Assembly (NCBI GenBank): GCA_900316385.1
Contig: ONCP01000001.1
Location: forward strand, 215,431 to 279,430
Length of the DNA stretch: 64,000 nucleotides
Source: an uncultured Eubacteriales bacterium
GTDB taxonomy: Bacteria > Bacillota > Clostridia > Oscillospirales > Acutalibacteraceae
Direction of reading: 5' to 3'
Every line of letters starts with the position of its first letter. Position 1 is the stretch's first letter. The position numbers and the translations under genes are program-made. Under the pieces are notes generated by a model. It saw nothing but the letters and a program-made list of their open reading frames with translations. It ran no database searches and was not told the origin of the DNA. Of the stretch, positions 1 to 9,268 are shown piece by piece.

Positions 1-17
1 TACTTCGGAGACAAAAA

Positions 18-770
18 ATGAAGTTTATGACCAACGGTCTGATAGTGAAAGAACAGAATATCGGTGAGAAGGACAAGCTAATCACCGCGCTGACCGACAG
101 CCACGGGATCGTCAAGGCGTTCGCTCACGGCGCGAAGGACATCAAAAGCGCCAAGCGCGCGGGCACGGGTCTTTTGGCTTATTCGAGGCTGACCTTGCAC
201 AAAGGCAAGGACAGCTACATAGTCGGCGACGCGAGAACGATAAAGATTTTTTCGGGACTCGGAAAAACAATAGAGGGTATGTACTGCGCCCAGTATTTTT
301 GCGAGCTTGCGGCCTCGCTCTGCCCCAAGGAACAGGAGGCGGGCGAACAGCTCAGGGTCGTGCTCAACGCGCTGTATCTGCTGTCGGAGAACAAACGCGA
401 TATGCGCGTTGTAAAGCCGTGCGTGGAGCTCAGGCTGATGTGCCTGTCGGGCTATATGCCCGATATTATGATGTGCAGGGATTGCGGCGAGTATGAGAAG
501 GAAAGTATGTTTTTTCTGCCGAGGTCGGGTCAGCTTGTGTGCCGCGGCTGTTACGAGGAAAAAAACTGCTCCGAGCACCGAATAGCTCTTAACCGAGCGA
601 CGCTTACCGCGCTGAGACACTGCTGTTACGCGGATATGGAAAAGCTTTTCGGCTTTTCACTGCCCGATCCCGATCTGCGGACGCTGAATTTCTGTTCGGA
701 GGAATATATACGCTTTATTCTTGAAAAGAATTTTAAAACATTAAAATTTCTGAAAGCGCTTGATCTGTAA
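18..770 (+). CDS. recO: DNA repair protein RecO
   Basis: RecO mediates RecA loading onto SSB-coated single-stranded DNA in the RecFOR recombination pathway. The 250-residue protein has the usual RecO length. It has an N-terminal OB-fold segment (about residues 1-80, beginning MKFMTNGLIVKEQNIGEKD) and a C-terminal helical part carrying a zinc-binding set of four cysteines, CRDC at 153-156 and CRGC at 175-178. The ATG at 18 follows a GGAG about ten bases upstream. It precedes mutS2 by 50 bases, and the two repair genes probably share a transcript. Identification rests on the overall pattern and the cysteine pairs. Confidence 0.9.
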   Translation: MKFMTNGLIVKEQNIGEKDKLITALTDSHGIVKAFAHGAKDIKSAKRAGTGLLAYSRLTLHKGKDSYIVGDARTIKIFSGLGKTIEGMYCAQYFCELAASLCPKEQEAGEQLRVVLNALYLLSENKRDMRVVKPCVELRLMCLSGYMPDIMMCRDCGEYEKESMFFLPRSGQLVCRGCYEEKNCSEHRIALNRATLTALRHCCYADMEKLFGFSLPDPDLRTLNFCSEEYIRFILEKNFKTLKFLKALDL

Positions 771-820
771 TGCGGAAAGTGATAATGAAACAGTGAAAAT
801 TTAAGGTCGAGGAGAACAAG

Positions 821-3175
821 ATGGAACACGGAAAAGCGTTGGAGCTTGATAAGATTTTGGGCTTGCTCGCCGAGAAAACCTCGGGAGACGAAAGCAGGGA
901 AGCGGCGCTGTCGCTAAAACCCGAATGCAACCTGAAAAAAGCCCAAATGAACCTGAAAATGACCGACGACGCGTATGTGCTGTCGGGGAAATACGGCGCG
1001 CCCTACTTCGGGCGGCTTCGCAACGTGGCTAATGAGCTGAGACGAGGCGACGCGGGAGGTATCCTTTCTCCCAGAGAGCTGCTCAGGATCGCGGAAACAC
1101 TGCGCGTGATACGCGGCGTGAAGCAGTGGCAGGGAAAATGCGAGAACACCTCGACCTCGCTCGATTTTTTGTTTCAGGGCTTGGTGCCCAACAAATTCCT
1201 TGAAGAAAAAATAACGGGAGCCATTCTTAACGACGAGGAATTTTCGGATAACGCGTCTCCCGCGCTTGCCGATATCAGGAGAAAAATAAGAACGGCGTCG
1301 TCAAAGGCGAGAGAGGTTCTCGACAAGATAATACACAGCTCAACATATCAGAAATATCTGCGCGATACGATCGTGACCCAGCGTGACGGAAGATACGTAG
1401 TGCCCGTCAAGGCGGAGTGCAGGGGAAACGTCCCCGGACTTGTCCACGATACAAGCGCGAGCGGTCAGACCGTTTTTATCGAGCCTATGGGCGTTGTTCA
1501 GGCAAATAACGACATCAGGGTGCTGGTCGCGAAGGAGGAAGCCGAGATCGAGCGGATATTGTTTGAGCTGTCCGCTCTTGCGGGCTCTTACGCCGACGCG
1601 ATAATCGGCTCCTACAAGTGCCTTGTCGAGCTTGACGTCATCTTTGCCAAGGCTGAGTTGGCGTATTCTATGAAGGCGGTCAAGCCGAAGCTCAACGACA
1701 AGGGCGTGATCGACCTCAAAAAAGCGCGTCATCCGCTTATCCCGGCCGACAGGGTCGTGCCCATAGACGTTACCCTCGGCAAGGATTTTGACACGCTTGT
1801 TATCACGGGCCCGAATACGGGAGGTAAAACCGTAACGCTCAAAACCATCGGGCTTCTGACGCTGATGGCGATGTGCGGACTGATGATTCCCGCGGGCGAC
1901 AACAGCGAGCTCAGCGTGTTTAGAAGGGTCCTCGCTGATATAGGAGACGAACAGAGCATAGAGCAGAGCCTGTCGACCTTCTCGGCGCATATGACGAATA
2001 TTATCGATATACTTAAGGTAACAAATTCCTCTACGCTCACGCTCATCGACGAGCTAGGCGCGGGCACGGATCCCGTAGAGGGCGCCGCTCTCGCGATCGC
2101 CATTCTCGAAAGGCTCAGGGAAAAGGGAGCGAAAATCGCCGCGACCACTCATTACGCGGAGCTGAAGGAATTTGCTCTGAGAACAGCAGGGATAGAGAAC
2201 GGCAGCTGTGAGTTTGATATCAAGACGCTTCGTCCGACATACAGACTGCTGATCGGCGTTCCCGGAAAGAGCAACGCCTTCGCAATCAGCCGAAGGCTCG
2301 GTATGGACGTTAACGTGGTAGAGCGGGCTAAGGAGCTTGTCAGCTCCGACAGCCGTCAGTTCGAGGATGTTGTCACAACGCTTGAAAGCCGACGCCAGAG
2401 CCTTGAAAGACAGCTTGAAAGCGCGAAAAGCCTGACCCAAAAGGCTAATACCGAAAAGCAGAAGGCCGAGAACGAGCTTCAAAAGGCGAGACAGCAGGCG
2501 GAATATGAGCTTGAAAAAGCGAGACAAGAGGCGGAAAGGATCGTTTCCCGCACAAGAGCTCAGGCGGATGCCCTTATGGACGAGCTTGAAAAAGCGAGAA
2601 AAGCCAAGAAGGACGACCCCGAGGCGCGCGCCAAGCTGCGCCGTGAGCTGAACAAGATCGAGGACAGCTCGAATCCCGTAAGAAAGAGAGAGGACGCGGA
2701 GAGCTACAAGCTTCCCAGACCGCTCAAGGTCGGCGATAACGTTTTGATCTACGATATCGACAAGGACGCTACGGTGCTCGCGCTTCCCGATAAGGACAAT
2801 ATGGTTTACGTTCAGGCGGGGATAATCAAAACAAGGGTGCCGCTCGATAATCTGAGGCTCAAAAAAGCTTCAAAGCCAGCTGTAAAATACGGAAACAGCC
2901 GCAGAAACGTTCCGTCAAACGTCAATATCCGTCCCGTGACCGAGATCGACGTTCGGGGTATGACGGCGATAGAGGCGATAGCGGCGGTGGATTCGGCGAT
3001 TGATAACGCGCTTCTGACAAAGGTGGAGCAGCTGACCATTATCCACGGCAAGGGCACGGGCGTGCTGAGAGCCGAGATACAAAAGCACCTGAGAACGGTG
3101 AAGTTCGTCAAGAGCTTTCGTCTGGGTGTGTTCGGAGAGGGAGAAAGCGGCGTCACGATCGTCGAGCTGAAGTAG
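821..3175 (+). CDS. mutS2: MutS2 family ATPase/endonuclease
   Basis: MutS2 is a MutS relative lacking the mismatch-recognition domain. It is linked to suppression of recombination and, in Bacillus, to rescue of collided ribosomes. The 784 residues show a core/lever region, a Walker A motif GPNTGGKT near residue 330, a Walker B region LIDELGAGTDP near 408, a long charged coiled coil (about 520-630), and a C-terminal Smr domain from about residue 707 with the DVRG and HGKGTG motifs. All parts of the family are present, so it looks intact. The ATG at 821 has GAGGAGAA just upstream. It lies directly downstream of recO. Confidence 0.95.
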   Translation: MEHGKALELDKILGLLAEKTSGDESREAALSLKPECNLKKAQMNLKMTDDAYVLSGKYGAPYFGRLRNVANELRRGDAGGILSPRELLRIAETLRVIRGVKQWQGKCENTSTSLDFLFQGLVPNKFLEEKITGAILNDEEFSDNASPALADIRRKIRTASSKAREVLDKIIHSSTYQKYLRDTIVTQRDGRYVVPVKAECRGNVPGLVHDTSASGQTVFIEPMGVVQANNDIRVLVAKEEAEIERILFELSALAGSYADAIIGSYKCLVELDVIFAKAELAYSMKAVKPKLNDKGVIDLKKARHPLIPADRVVPIDVTLGKDFDTLVITGPNTGGKTVTLKTIGLLTLMAMCGLMIPAGDNSELSVFRRVLADIGDEQSIEQSLSTFSAHMTNIIDILKVTNSSTLTLIDELGAGTDPVEGAALAIAILERLREKGAKIAATTHYAELKEFALRTAGIENGSCEFDIKTLRPTYRLLIGVPGKSNAFAISRRLGMDVNVVERAKELVSSDSRQFEDVVTTLESRRQSLERQLESAKSLTQKANTEKQKAENELQKARQQAEYELEKARQEAERIVSRTRAQADALMDELEKARKAKKDDPEARAKLRRELNKIEDSSNPVRKREDAESYKLPRPLKVGDNVLIYDIDKDATVLALPDKDNMVYVQAGIIKTRVPLDNLRLKKASKPAVKYGNSRRNVPSNVNIRPVTEIDVRGMTAIEAIAAVDSAIDNALLTKVEQLTIIHGKGTGVLRAEIQKHLRTVKFVKSFRLGVFGEGESGVTIVELK

Positions 3176-3219
3176 CTTTTGACGCGGCCCGATTCAAGAC
3201 GGCGCGAAAGGGCAAAAAA

Positions 3220-3248
3220 TTGCATTTTTTGACAATATATGATACAAT
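3220..3248 (+). promoter_or_regulatory. Sigma-A-type promoter for the DUF1858 gene
   Basis: The -35 box TTGCAT (3220-3225) and -10 box TACAAT (3243-3248) are separated by 17 bases, in the 105-base gap after mutS2. The transcript would start about 25 bases before the RBS of the small gene at 3281, and probably continues into trmK and the NIF3 gene. Confidence 0.6.
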
Positions 3249-3280
3249 GATCACAACTATATATTTATGGAGGTATTACT

Positions 3281-3475
3281 ATGACATTAGACAAGAATTC
3301 AATCATCGGCGATGTGCTTGACGCTTATCCCCAGACCGCTCCCGTATTTATGGCGATCGGTATGCACTGCCTCGGCTGTCCCGCTTCCAGAGGCGAGAGC
3401 ATCGCTGACGCGTGCATGGTTCACGGCGTTAATGTTGACGAGCTTTTAGCCGGGCTCAAAAAGGTTGTCGGCTGA
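3281..3475 (+). CDS. DUF1858 domain small cysteine protein
   Basis: This 64-residue protein matches the DUF1858 family (related to the N-terminal domain of ScdA/RIC proteins), whose members begin with a helical segment and carry a CxxC-type motif. Here the segment is GMHCLGCPASRGESI, with Cys at about 30 and 33. The family is often called hybrid-cluster or disulfide-oxidoreductase associated, but no firm activity is established. The ATG has a strong RBS, GGAGGT, seven bases upstream. It ends three bases before trmK, so the two are likely co-transcribed. Confidence 0.85.
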   Translation: MTLDKNSIIGDVLDAYPQTAPVFMAIGMHCLGCPASRGESIADACMVHGVNVDELLAGLKKVVG

Positions 3476-3478
3476 TAA

Positions 3479-4135
3479 ATGAAGCTTTTTAGTCTTGACG
3501 AAAGACTGACGCTTTGCGCGAGCCTCGTCCGTAACGGAGCGAGGCTTGCCGACATCGGAAGCGACCACGCGTATCTGCCTGTGTGGCTTCTGAAAAACGG
3601 TAAAATCAGCTTTGCTATTGCGTCCGATATCAACGAAAAACCGCTTCAGAGCGGCAGAAGAACCGCCGAAAAATACGGAGCGGACAATATCGAGTTCAGG
3701 CTCGGCGCGGGTCTTTCCACCGTGACCGCCGAGGATCGCGTTACCGACGCGGTCATAGCGGGAATGGGCGGCGAGGTGATCGCCTCGATAATCCGCGACA
3801 GCGAGCTTTCCAAACAGCTTGACCTCATTCTCCAGCCGATGACGCGCTCAAAGGAGCTCGTCGGCTTTTTGTACGAAAACGGCTTTGAAATCACGGAGCA
3901 AAGGGCTTTGACCGCAAAGGGCAAATGCTACACCGCGATGAAGGCGCGCTATACGGGCAAAAAAACGGCGGTGAGCGAGGCTTTCAAGATTATGGGAAAG
4001 CTTGATTTGACGGACGCGGAAAGCGTGAAATATATTGAAAAACAGATCAGAAATCTCGAAAATATGAGCCGCGCGGATCATAGTCTCAAGGCTCTTGTTG
4101 AGGAACTGAGGTCGTTAATAGGTTATGAAAATTAA
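3479..4135 (+). CDS. trmK: tRNA (adenine(22)-N1)-methyltransferase TrmK
   Basis: TrmK is a SAM-dependent enzyme that methylates N1 of A22 in the D arm of bacterial tRNAs. The 218 residues open with the family pattern RLADIGSDHAYLPVWL (SAM motif I, about residues 20-35), followed by the conserved AGMGGEVI segment near 95. The C-terminal part is helical with a charged coiled coil, as in Bacillus YqfN. There is no strong Shine-Dalgarno sequence: the start lies in the tail of the upstream gene and may rely on translational coupling. Its stop overlaps the start of the NIF3-family gene by 11 bases, the classic yqfN-yqfO pairing. Confidence 0.9.
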   Translation: MKLFSLDERLTLCASLVRNGARLADIGSDHAYLPVWLLKNGKISFAIASDINEKPLQSGRRTAEKYGADNIEFRLGAGLSTVTAEDRVTDAVIAGMGGEVIASIIRDSELSKQLDLILQPMTRSKELVGFLYENGFEITEQRALTAKGKCYTAMKARYTGKKTAVSEAFKIMGKLDLTDAESVKYIEKQIRNLENMSRADHSLKALVEELRSLIGYEN

Positions 4136-4877
4136 GACTGTCATAGATTTTTTCGAGGGCTTCGCGCCGCTCGATACCGCGATGAGCTTTGACAATGTCG
4201 GACTTCTCGTCGGAAGCCCCGAGACTGAGGTAGGTACCGTTCTTGTAGCTCTCGATATCACTCCCGAGGTCGTCGAGGAGGCGGAAGCGATCGGAGCAGG
4301 GCTTATCGTCAGCCACCACCCTGTCATTTTTGATCCGCTCAAAAGCATAGCGGACGACAGCGTGGTTTACAGACTGATCAAAAAGAATATCGCGGCGCTT
4401 TGTATGCATACCAACCTTGATTTAAGCCCCGATTTCGGCGTCAACACCTGCCTCGCCGATTCGGTCGGCTTGAAGAATTACGGCTTTGTTGAGGGCGAGT
4501 GCTTGCTCATAGGCGAGCTTGACGAACAGATGACAAACCGCGCGTTTGCCGAAAAGGTAAAGACGGCTCTCGGCTGCGACGGACTTCGTTACACTCTCCC
4601 TGATAAACGTGTCAGAAAAATCGCTCTCTGCTCGGGCTCGGGAGGAGACCTTGTGGAGCTCGCCGAGGAAAACGGCGCGGACGCGCTTCTCACGGGTGAG
4701 ATCAAGCACCACTACATTCTTGAAGCCAATATGCTGGGGCTCGCGGTCATCGACGCGGGGCATTTCAAGACCGAGAACGTCGTGGCGGCGCCTCTTTGCG
4801 ACAGGCTCAAAAGGGAGTTTCCCGAGCTGAATGTCGTAACAAGCGAGCGCTGTACCGACGGAATACATTATCTTTAA
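4125..4877 (+). CDS. NIF3/YqfO-like dinuclear metal centre protein
   Basis: This member of the NIF3 (GTP cyclohydrolase I type 2-like, YqfO) family forms hexameric rings with two metal ions per subunit; the cellular role is unsettled. The 250-residue form lacks the inserted domain found in the longer Bacillus YqfO. Expected metal ligands are visible: SHHP near residue 63, HTNLD near 97, and GHFKTE near 208. The start overlaps the trmK end by 11 bases. Naming beyond the family is not justified. Confidence 0.88.
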   Translation: MKIKTVIDFFEGFAPLDTAMSFDNVGLLVGSPETEVGTVLVALDITPEVVEEAEAIGAGLIVSHHPVIFDPLKSIADDSVVYRLIKKNIAALCMHTNLDLSPDFGVNTCLADSVGLKNYGFVEGECLLIGELDEQMTNRAFAEKVKTALGCDGLRYTLPDKRVRKIALCSGSGGDLVELAEENGADALLTGEIKHHYILEANMLGLAVIDAGHFKTENVVAAPLCDRLKREFPELNVVTSERCTDGIHYL

Positions 4878-4887
4878 GGAGATTCAG

Positions 4888-6600
4888 ATGAAGATTTCCA
4901 ACAGAACATCAAAAATAATCCTCGCCATACTTATTGCGGTGAGTTTGTGCATAAGCACATTTTACATAGCGGGAAAACAGGGCTACCACGAGGATGAGCT
5001 GCTCACCTACAATCTCGCGAATACCCAGAAGCAGCTGAACGTTGACGGCGGCTGGAACACGCCCGACGACTTTAACGAGTACCTGACCGTCAGCGACGAC
5101 GACCGTTTCAATTACGCTCAGGTGATCGAGAATCAGGTCATCGACGCGTCGCACCCGCCTTTTTACTATGCTCTTGTCCACACTGTCTGTTCCTTCTTCC
5201 CGGGACAGTTCAGCCGTTATTTCGCGTATTCGATCAATGTGGTCGCTATGGTCGGGATACTGATTTTGCTGTATCTTATCGGCAAACGTGTGACGGACAA
5301 CAACCTTTACGCGCTGATCGGCGCGGGAGCCTACGCGCTTTCGACAGCGTGCTTCACAACGACTATCTACCTGAGGATGTACGCTACGCTGACATTCTTC
5401 TGTCTGCTGTTTTTGTATATGATACTGAGGTTTTATGACAACGGCGTAAAAATCACCGATTGTCTTGTAATGCTTCCGATCGTTGTTTTCGGAATTTTGA
5501 CCCAGTATTATTTTATCCTTTTCGCGGGACTGGTGGGGCTTGTTTACCTTGTGTTCACGCTCAGGGAAAAGCGGTTTATGGACTTGCTGTTTGTGATCGC
5601 CTCCGCGGTAGTCGGCGCGGGGATCGCAATGCTGATCTATCCGCATATTATCGAGAATGTTCTCGGAGGAAACCGAGGCTTTGGCTCGCTGGAGATATCG
5701 ATCGACCTGATCACTATCGTAACTTATCTCGGATACAAGCTCTTTACTTACTTTGAGGTGCTTGCCAAGGATATGTTCCTCGGTCAGATCTGGCTGCTCG
5801 CGCTCTGCGCCGCGGTCGCCCTCGGATCTTTTATCTACTTCCGCTTTGTAAAGAAGGAGAAGCTCAGCCGAAAGACGGTGTTTATCATTGTGCCGCCCGT
5901 CGCGTTCTTCTTCGGAATATCGCTTCTGTCGCCGTTCAACAGCGACAGATATGTAATGGCTTCGCTTCCGCTGATCGCGATGCTTTTCGCCTTTACGTTC
6001 ATCAGGATTTTCAAGCATTTCAAGTCAGAGAAGCTTGTGCTTGCCGTTCCTGCCTGCATAGTCGCTCTCAGCGTATGCGCGGTCGTTGCCGTCAAGCCCT
6101 ATTACACCTACGGAAAAACCAATCTTTATTCGCCAAAGACGGATAAGGCGGTTTTCGTAGGGACCGCGATGCTTGAGTGGAACAAGGTCATTGATAAGCT
6201 TGAGAAGTATGATGAGGCGATGATCGTTCAGACTGCCGATATGGATCCCAAGCTCGGCGAGGAGCTTGAGGATTTCGCTACCAAGCGCGGTGTTGTGACT
6301 AACGGCAAGATATCTTCCTTCGCCGACTCTTATATGAACAACGGCGACGCAAAGAAGGACTATGTGTCGAGCCTTGAGACGCTCTCCAAGGACGAAAAGC
6401 TAAAGGCGCTGGACGAGGTTACCGTTTACATTTCCCGTCTTGCGGACCGTGAAAAGGTTATGAAATACATTACCGACAACACGGGCTTCAAGCACAGCGA
6501 GCTGATTCAGGCTGACTATGATTTTGAGGATTTCTTTAACTGGTACGATTATTTTGTTGAAACCGAGTCGTACTGCAACGTATACAGGTTTTACAAGTAG
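4888..6600 (+). CDS. GT39-like membrane glycosyltransferase
   Basis: This 570-residue integral membrane protein resembles the PMT/ArnT (GT39, GT-C fold) glycosyltransferases that use polyprenyl-phosphate sugars. After the first membrane helix (residues 10-28) comes the acidic loop motif GYHEDELLTYN with Asp36-Glu37, where the catalytic acid usually lies. About ten further hydrophobic helices follow to about residue 400. The C-terminal 165 residues are soluble and presumably extracellular. The ATG follows AAGGAGATTCAG. Acceptor and sugar cannot be read from the sequence. It stands between the NIF3 gene and a patatin gene without an obvious pathway partner. Confidence 0.7.
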   Translation: MKISNRTSKIILAILIAVSLCISTFYIAGKQGYHEDELLTYNLANTQKQLNVDGGWNTPDDFNEYLTVSDDDRFNYAQVIENQVIDASHPPFYYALVHTVCSFFPGQFSRYFAYSINVVAMVGILILLYLIGKRVTDNNLYALIGAGAYALSTACFTTTIYLRMYATLTFFCLLFLYMILRFYDNGVKITDCLVMLPIVVFGILTQYYFILFAGLVGLVYLVFTLREKRFMDLLFVIASAVVGAGIAMLIYPHIIENVLGGNRGFGSLEISIDLITIVTYLGYKLFTYFEVLAKDMFLGQIWLLALCAAVALGSFIYFRFVKKEKLSRKTVFIIVPPVAFFFGISLLSPFNSDRYVMASLPLIAMLFAFTFIRIFKHFKSEKLVLAVPACIVALSVCAVVAVKPYYTYGKTNLYSPKTDKAVFVGTAMLEWNKVIDKLEKYDEAMIVQTADMDPKLGEELEDFATKRGVVTNGKISSFADSYMNNGDAKKDYVSSLETLSKDEKLKALDEVTVYISRLADREKVMKYITDNTGFKHSELIQADYDFEDFFNWYDYFVETESYCNVYRFYK

Positions 6601-6629
6601 GATATAGAAGAAGTTTTGAGGAAAAGGTT

Positions 6630-7520
6630 ATGAGATTATCACGTGAAGAAAGAAAGAACGCCATCGGCATCGCGATGTCGGGCGGCGGCTTGCAGGGTAT
6701 CGCGCATATCGGAGCGATCAAGGCGCTTTACGAGTTGGGTATCCACCCGCAGTTCGTTTCGGGCACAAGCTCGGGAGCGGCTATGGCCGCGATCACGGCT
6801 ATGGGCTTTACTGCCGAAGAAATGGCGGCGGTCGCCAAGAAACACTGGAAAACTCTCGCGGAGATCGACAACGGTCTTATCTTTAAATCGCTGGCGCAGT
6901 TCATCTTGAGCAAGAATATCGCCCGCGACGGGATCAAGTCGGGCGAGCTGATCTCGGACGTAATACGCGAGATAATGTATATCAAGAATATCCACGGCTT
7001 CTCCGATCTGCCGATTAACCTTTCCATCTGCACTGTTGATACTCTTACGACCGACGAGTGTATTTTTACCACTGAGGAAGAGGAACTCAAAAACGACCAT
7101 ATCCATTACCTGACGGGAGTTCCGCTCGAGACCGCCGTCAGGGCGAGTATGTCGTTCCCCGCTATTTACACAACCTGCACCTATAAAAACTATAACTTTA
7201 TCGACGGAGGCTCAAAGGATAATCTTCCTGTCAAGATCCTTCGCGATATGGGAGTAGGCAAGGTGCTGGCGCTCGGGTTTGATATTATGGACTATGACCC
7301 CACGCCGGGGCTGAACGGTCTGATCAAGGTCATCTGGCGCGCGCTTGACGTTTATTCGATAGACGGCACCAGAAAGTCGATGAAAATGGCGGACTACGCC
7401 GTTGAGATCAAAAACGAAAACACCGCCCTCTTTGACATCAGCAATGTTGACGAGACGATTCAGGAGGGCTATGACGCGATAATGAAGCAAAAAGACAGGA
7501 TTTTGGAGATTTTCGGATGA
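6630..7520 (+). CDS. Patatin-like phospholipase
   Basis: This bacterial patatin family lipid acyl hydrolase uses a Ser-Asp dyad. The oxyanion-hole segment SGGGLQG is at residues 17-23, the nucleophile elbow GTSSG has Ser47, and the catalytic aspartate lies in DGG at 192-194. The 296-residue length fits the small RssA/YchK-type bacterial group. No signal peptide or membrane segment is evident, so it is probably cytoplasmic. Its stop overlaps the rimM start (ATGA at 7517), so it is probably co-transcribed with rimM-trmD. The substrate is unknown. Confidence 0.88.
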   Translation: MRLSREERKNAIGIAMSGGGLQGIAHIGAIKALYELGIHPQFVSGTSSGAAMAAITAMGFTAEEMAAVAKKHWKTLAEIDNGLIFKSLAQFILSKNIARDGIKSGELISDVIREIMYIKNIHGFSDLPINLSICTVDTLTTDECIFTTEEEELKNDHIHYLTGVPLETAVRASMSFPAIYTTCTYKNYNFIDGGSKDNLPVKILRDMGVGKVLALGFDIMDYDPTPGLNGLIKVIWRALDVYSIDGTRKSMKMADYAVEIKNENTALFDISNVDETIQEGYDAIMKQKDRILEIFG

Positions 7521-8032
7521 AAAAACAGTTTTTAGAGGTTGGAAGGATAGTTGGAACCCATGGCGTCCGAGGCGAGCTCAGGGTCGATCCCTGGTGCGAC
7601 AGCCCTGAATTTCTCAGCGGATTTAAAAAGCTGTGGTTTGACAGCGGAAAAACCGAGATAAAGGCGAAATCGCGTCCGCACAAGAACCTTGCGCTCGTTA
7701 AGCTCGAGGGGGTTGACACGATAGACGACGCCGAGAAGCTCAGGGGAAAGATATTGTATATCGACCGCAAGGATATAAAGCTTCCCGAGGGCAGGAATTT
7801 TATTCAGGATCTGATCGGATGCAGAGTGCTCGACGCCGACGACAGAGAGCTTGTCTACGGTGAGATAACCGACGTTTTCAAGACAGGCGCGAACGATGTT
7901 TATACCGTCAGAGATTCCTCGGGCAGGGAGTTTTTGGTGCCTGTTATCGACGAGGTAGTGACAGAAAAAAATGTTGACGAGGGCTTTGTGCTGGTTCGTC
8001 CGATGAAGGGACTTTTCGGCGATGAAGATTGA
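7517..8032 (+). CDS. rimM: Ribosome maturation factor RimM
   Basis: RimM assists 30S subunit maturation by binding the head region and ribosomal protein S19. The 171 residues start with the family signature VGRIVGTHGVRGELRV (about residues 8-23), then the N-terminal beta barrel. The C-terminal PRC-barrel ends with IDEVVTEKNVDEG and a short tail. It overlaps the patatin gene by four bases and trmD by 11. The rimM-trmD order is widely conserved and supports both calls. Confidence 0.95.
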   Translation: MKKQFLEVGRIVGTHGVRGELRVDPWCDSPEFLSGFKKLWFDSGKTEIKAKSRPHKNLALVKLEGVDTIDDAEKLRGKILYIDRKDIKLPEGRNFIQDLIGCRVLDADDRELVYGEITDVFKTGANDVYTVRDSSGREFLVPVIDEVVTEKNVDEGFVLVRPMKGLFGDED

Positions 8033-8750
8033 TTTGATCACGCTGTTTCCCGAGATGTGCGAGGCGGTGCTGAGCGAGAGCATTATCGGCAGGGCGAGAA
8101 AATCCGGCGCGATCGAGCTGAAATGCCGCCAGCTTCGCGATTTTGCCTTTGACAAGCACCGCAGAGTTGACGACACGGTCTACGGCGGCGGAATGGGTAT
8201 GCTGCTCAAATGCGAGCCTATCGCGCTTTGCTACGAGGCTTTGTGCGCCGAGCGCGGCTGTAAGCCGTACTTTGTGTATATGTCGCCTCAGGCGAAGCCT
8301 CTCACTCAGGAAAAGCTCAAGGAGCTGAGCCGAAAGGAGAACATCTGTGTTCTCGCGGGACATTACGAGGGGGTTGACCAAAGGATCATCGACGAGTTTA
8401 TCGACGAGGAGATCTCGATCGGCGACTATGTCCTGACCGGAGGAGAATTGCCCGCTCTTGTGTTCATAGACGCGCTTTCGCGGCTTGTTCCCGGGGTGCT
8501 TTCGAACGACGAATGCTTTACAGAGGAAAGTCATTATAATGGGCTTCTGGAGTATCCGCAATACACAAAACCTCAGAGCTGGCGCGGACTTGAGGTCCCG
8601 CCCGTGCTTTACAGCGGAGACCACAAAAAGGTCGACCGCTGGCGTTTTGAACAGAGCTTGAGGAATACTCTGAAGAAGCGCCCCGATATGCTTGACAACA
8701 GGGAGCTTTCGGATGAGGAAGCACGTCTACTCAAAGAATTTGAATGTTGA
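8022..8750 (+). CDS. trmD: tRNA (guanine(37)-N1)-methyltransferase TrmD
   Basis: TrmD is a SPOUT-fold methyltransferase that makes m1G37 in tRNAs reading CNN codons and prevents +1 frameshifting. The 242-residue protein is full length. It shows the start MKIDLITLFPEMCEAVLSES, the GGGMGM segment near residue 62, the knot motifs HYEGVDQRI and SIGDYVLTGGE (about 115-145), and the C-terminal RPDM region. The start lies inside the end of rimM. No other gene follows for nearly 200 bases. Confidence 0.96.
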   Translation: MKIDLITLFPEMCEAVLSESIIGRARKSGAIELKCRQLRDFAFDKHRRVDDTVYGGGMGMLLKCEPIALCYEALCAERGCKPYFVYMSPQAKPLTQEKLKELSRKENICVLAGHYEGVDQRIIDEFIDEEISIGDYVLTGGELPALVFIDALSRLVPGVLSNDECFTEESHYNGLLEYPQYTKPQSWRGLEVPPVLYSGDHKKVDRWRFEQSLRNTLKKRPDMLDNRELSDEEARLLKEFEC

Positions 8751-8848
8751 CAATGACTATGTGATAATTATTGTTCGTTAAGTTGCACAAACGGAATTTA
8801 TCGAAAAAGCCGTAAAATGTAATTAAAACCAAAAATGAAATTTGAGTG

Positions 8849-8876
8849 TTGACGTTGAGAATAATCGTGTTATAAT
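8849..8876 (+). promoter_or_regulatory. Promoter for ptsH
   Basis: The -35 box TTGACG (8849-8854) and -10 box TATAAT (8871-8876) are spaced by 16 bases, about 70 bases upstream of the HPr start. A GGGCTCGCG-containing leader follows. The near-consensus boxes fit strong expression of HPr as a single-gene transcript ending at the terminator at 9226. Confidence 0.7.
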
Positions 8877-8944
8877 ATAATAAATAATTGGAACGTGAGT
8901 GAGGGCTCGCGTTGCTAGTTTAAGAATTTAGAGAGGTTTTACTT

Positions 8945-9208
8945 ATGTACGTTAAGGAAGTTTTAGTGAAAAACAAGGCCGGCTTGCACGCTCGTCCGGC
9001 AACCTTCTTTATCCAGAAGGCTAACGAGTATAAGTCTACTGTTTGGGTTGAAAAGGAAGAAAGACGAGTTAACGCGAAGAGCCTTCTTGGCGTACTCTCC
9101 TTAGGTATTATCGGCGGTACCAGCATCAAGATCATCGCTGACGGCTCTGACGAAGAGGAGGCCGTTGAGGGTCTGGTTGCTTTGGTAGACAGCGGTTTTG
9201 CCGACTGA
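8945..9208 (+). CDS. ptsH: Phosphocarrier protein HPr
   Basis: HPr is the small phosphocarrier between PTS Enzyme I and the sugar-specific EIIA domains. The 87 residues carry the active-site His15 in AGLHARPA and the regulatory Ser46 in NAKSLLGVLSLG. Ser46 is the site phosphorylated by HPr kinase in Firmicutes for CcpA-linked catabolite repression. Because His15 is present it should be HPr rather than Crh. It has its own promoter and terminator and is not next to ptsI here. Confidence 0.95.
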   Translation: MYVKEVLVKNKAGLHARPATFFIQKANEYKSTVWVEKEERRVNAKSLLGVLSLGIIGGTSIKIIADGSDEEEAVEGLVALVDSGFAD

Positions 9209-9225
9209 TAAGTAAGCTTATATTC

Positions 9226-9250
9226 GGGCGGATTTATCCGCCCTTATTTT
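9226..9250 (+). terminator. Rho-independent terminator after ptsH
   Basis: A perfect 7-bp stem GGGCGGA/TCCGCCC with a four-base loop (TTTA) is followed by TTATTTTTTT. It lies between ptsH and uvrC, and its T-run ends only about 19 bases before the uvrC ATG. Confidence 0.85.
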
Positions 9251-9268
9251 TTTCTGTTGTTGATTGCC

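Noticed and set aside
4909-6018. Minus-strand frame of 369 codons
   Set aside because: It is the complement of the glycosyltransferase gene; it has Arg/His-rich low-information protein and no RBS.
8945-9208. Crh instead of HPr
   Set aside because: The active-site His15 is present.
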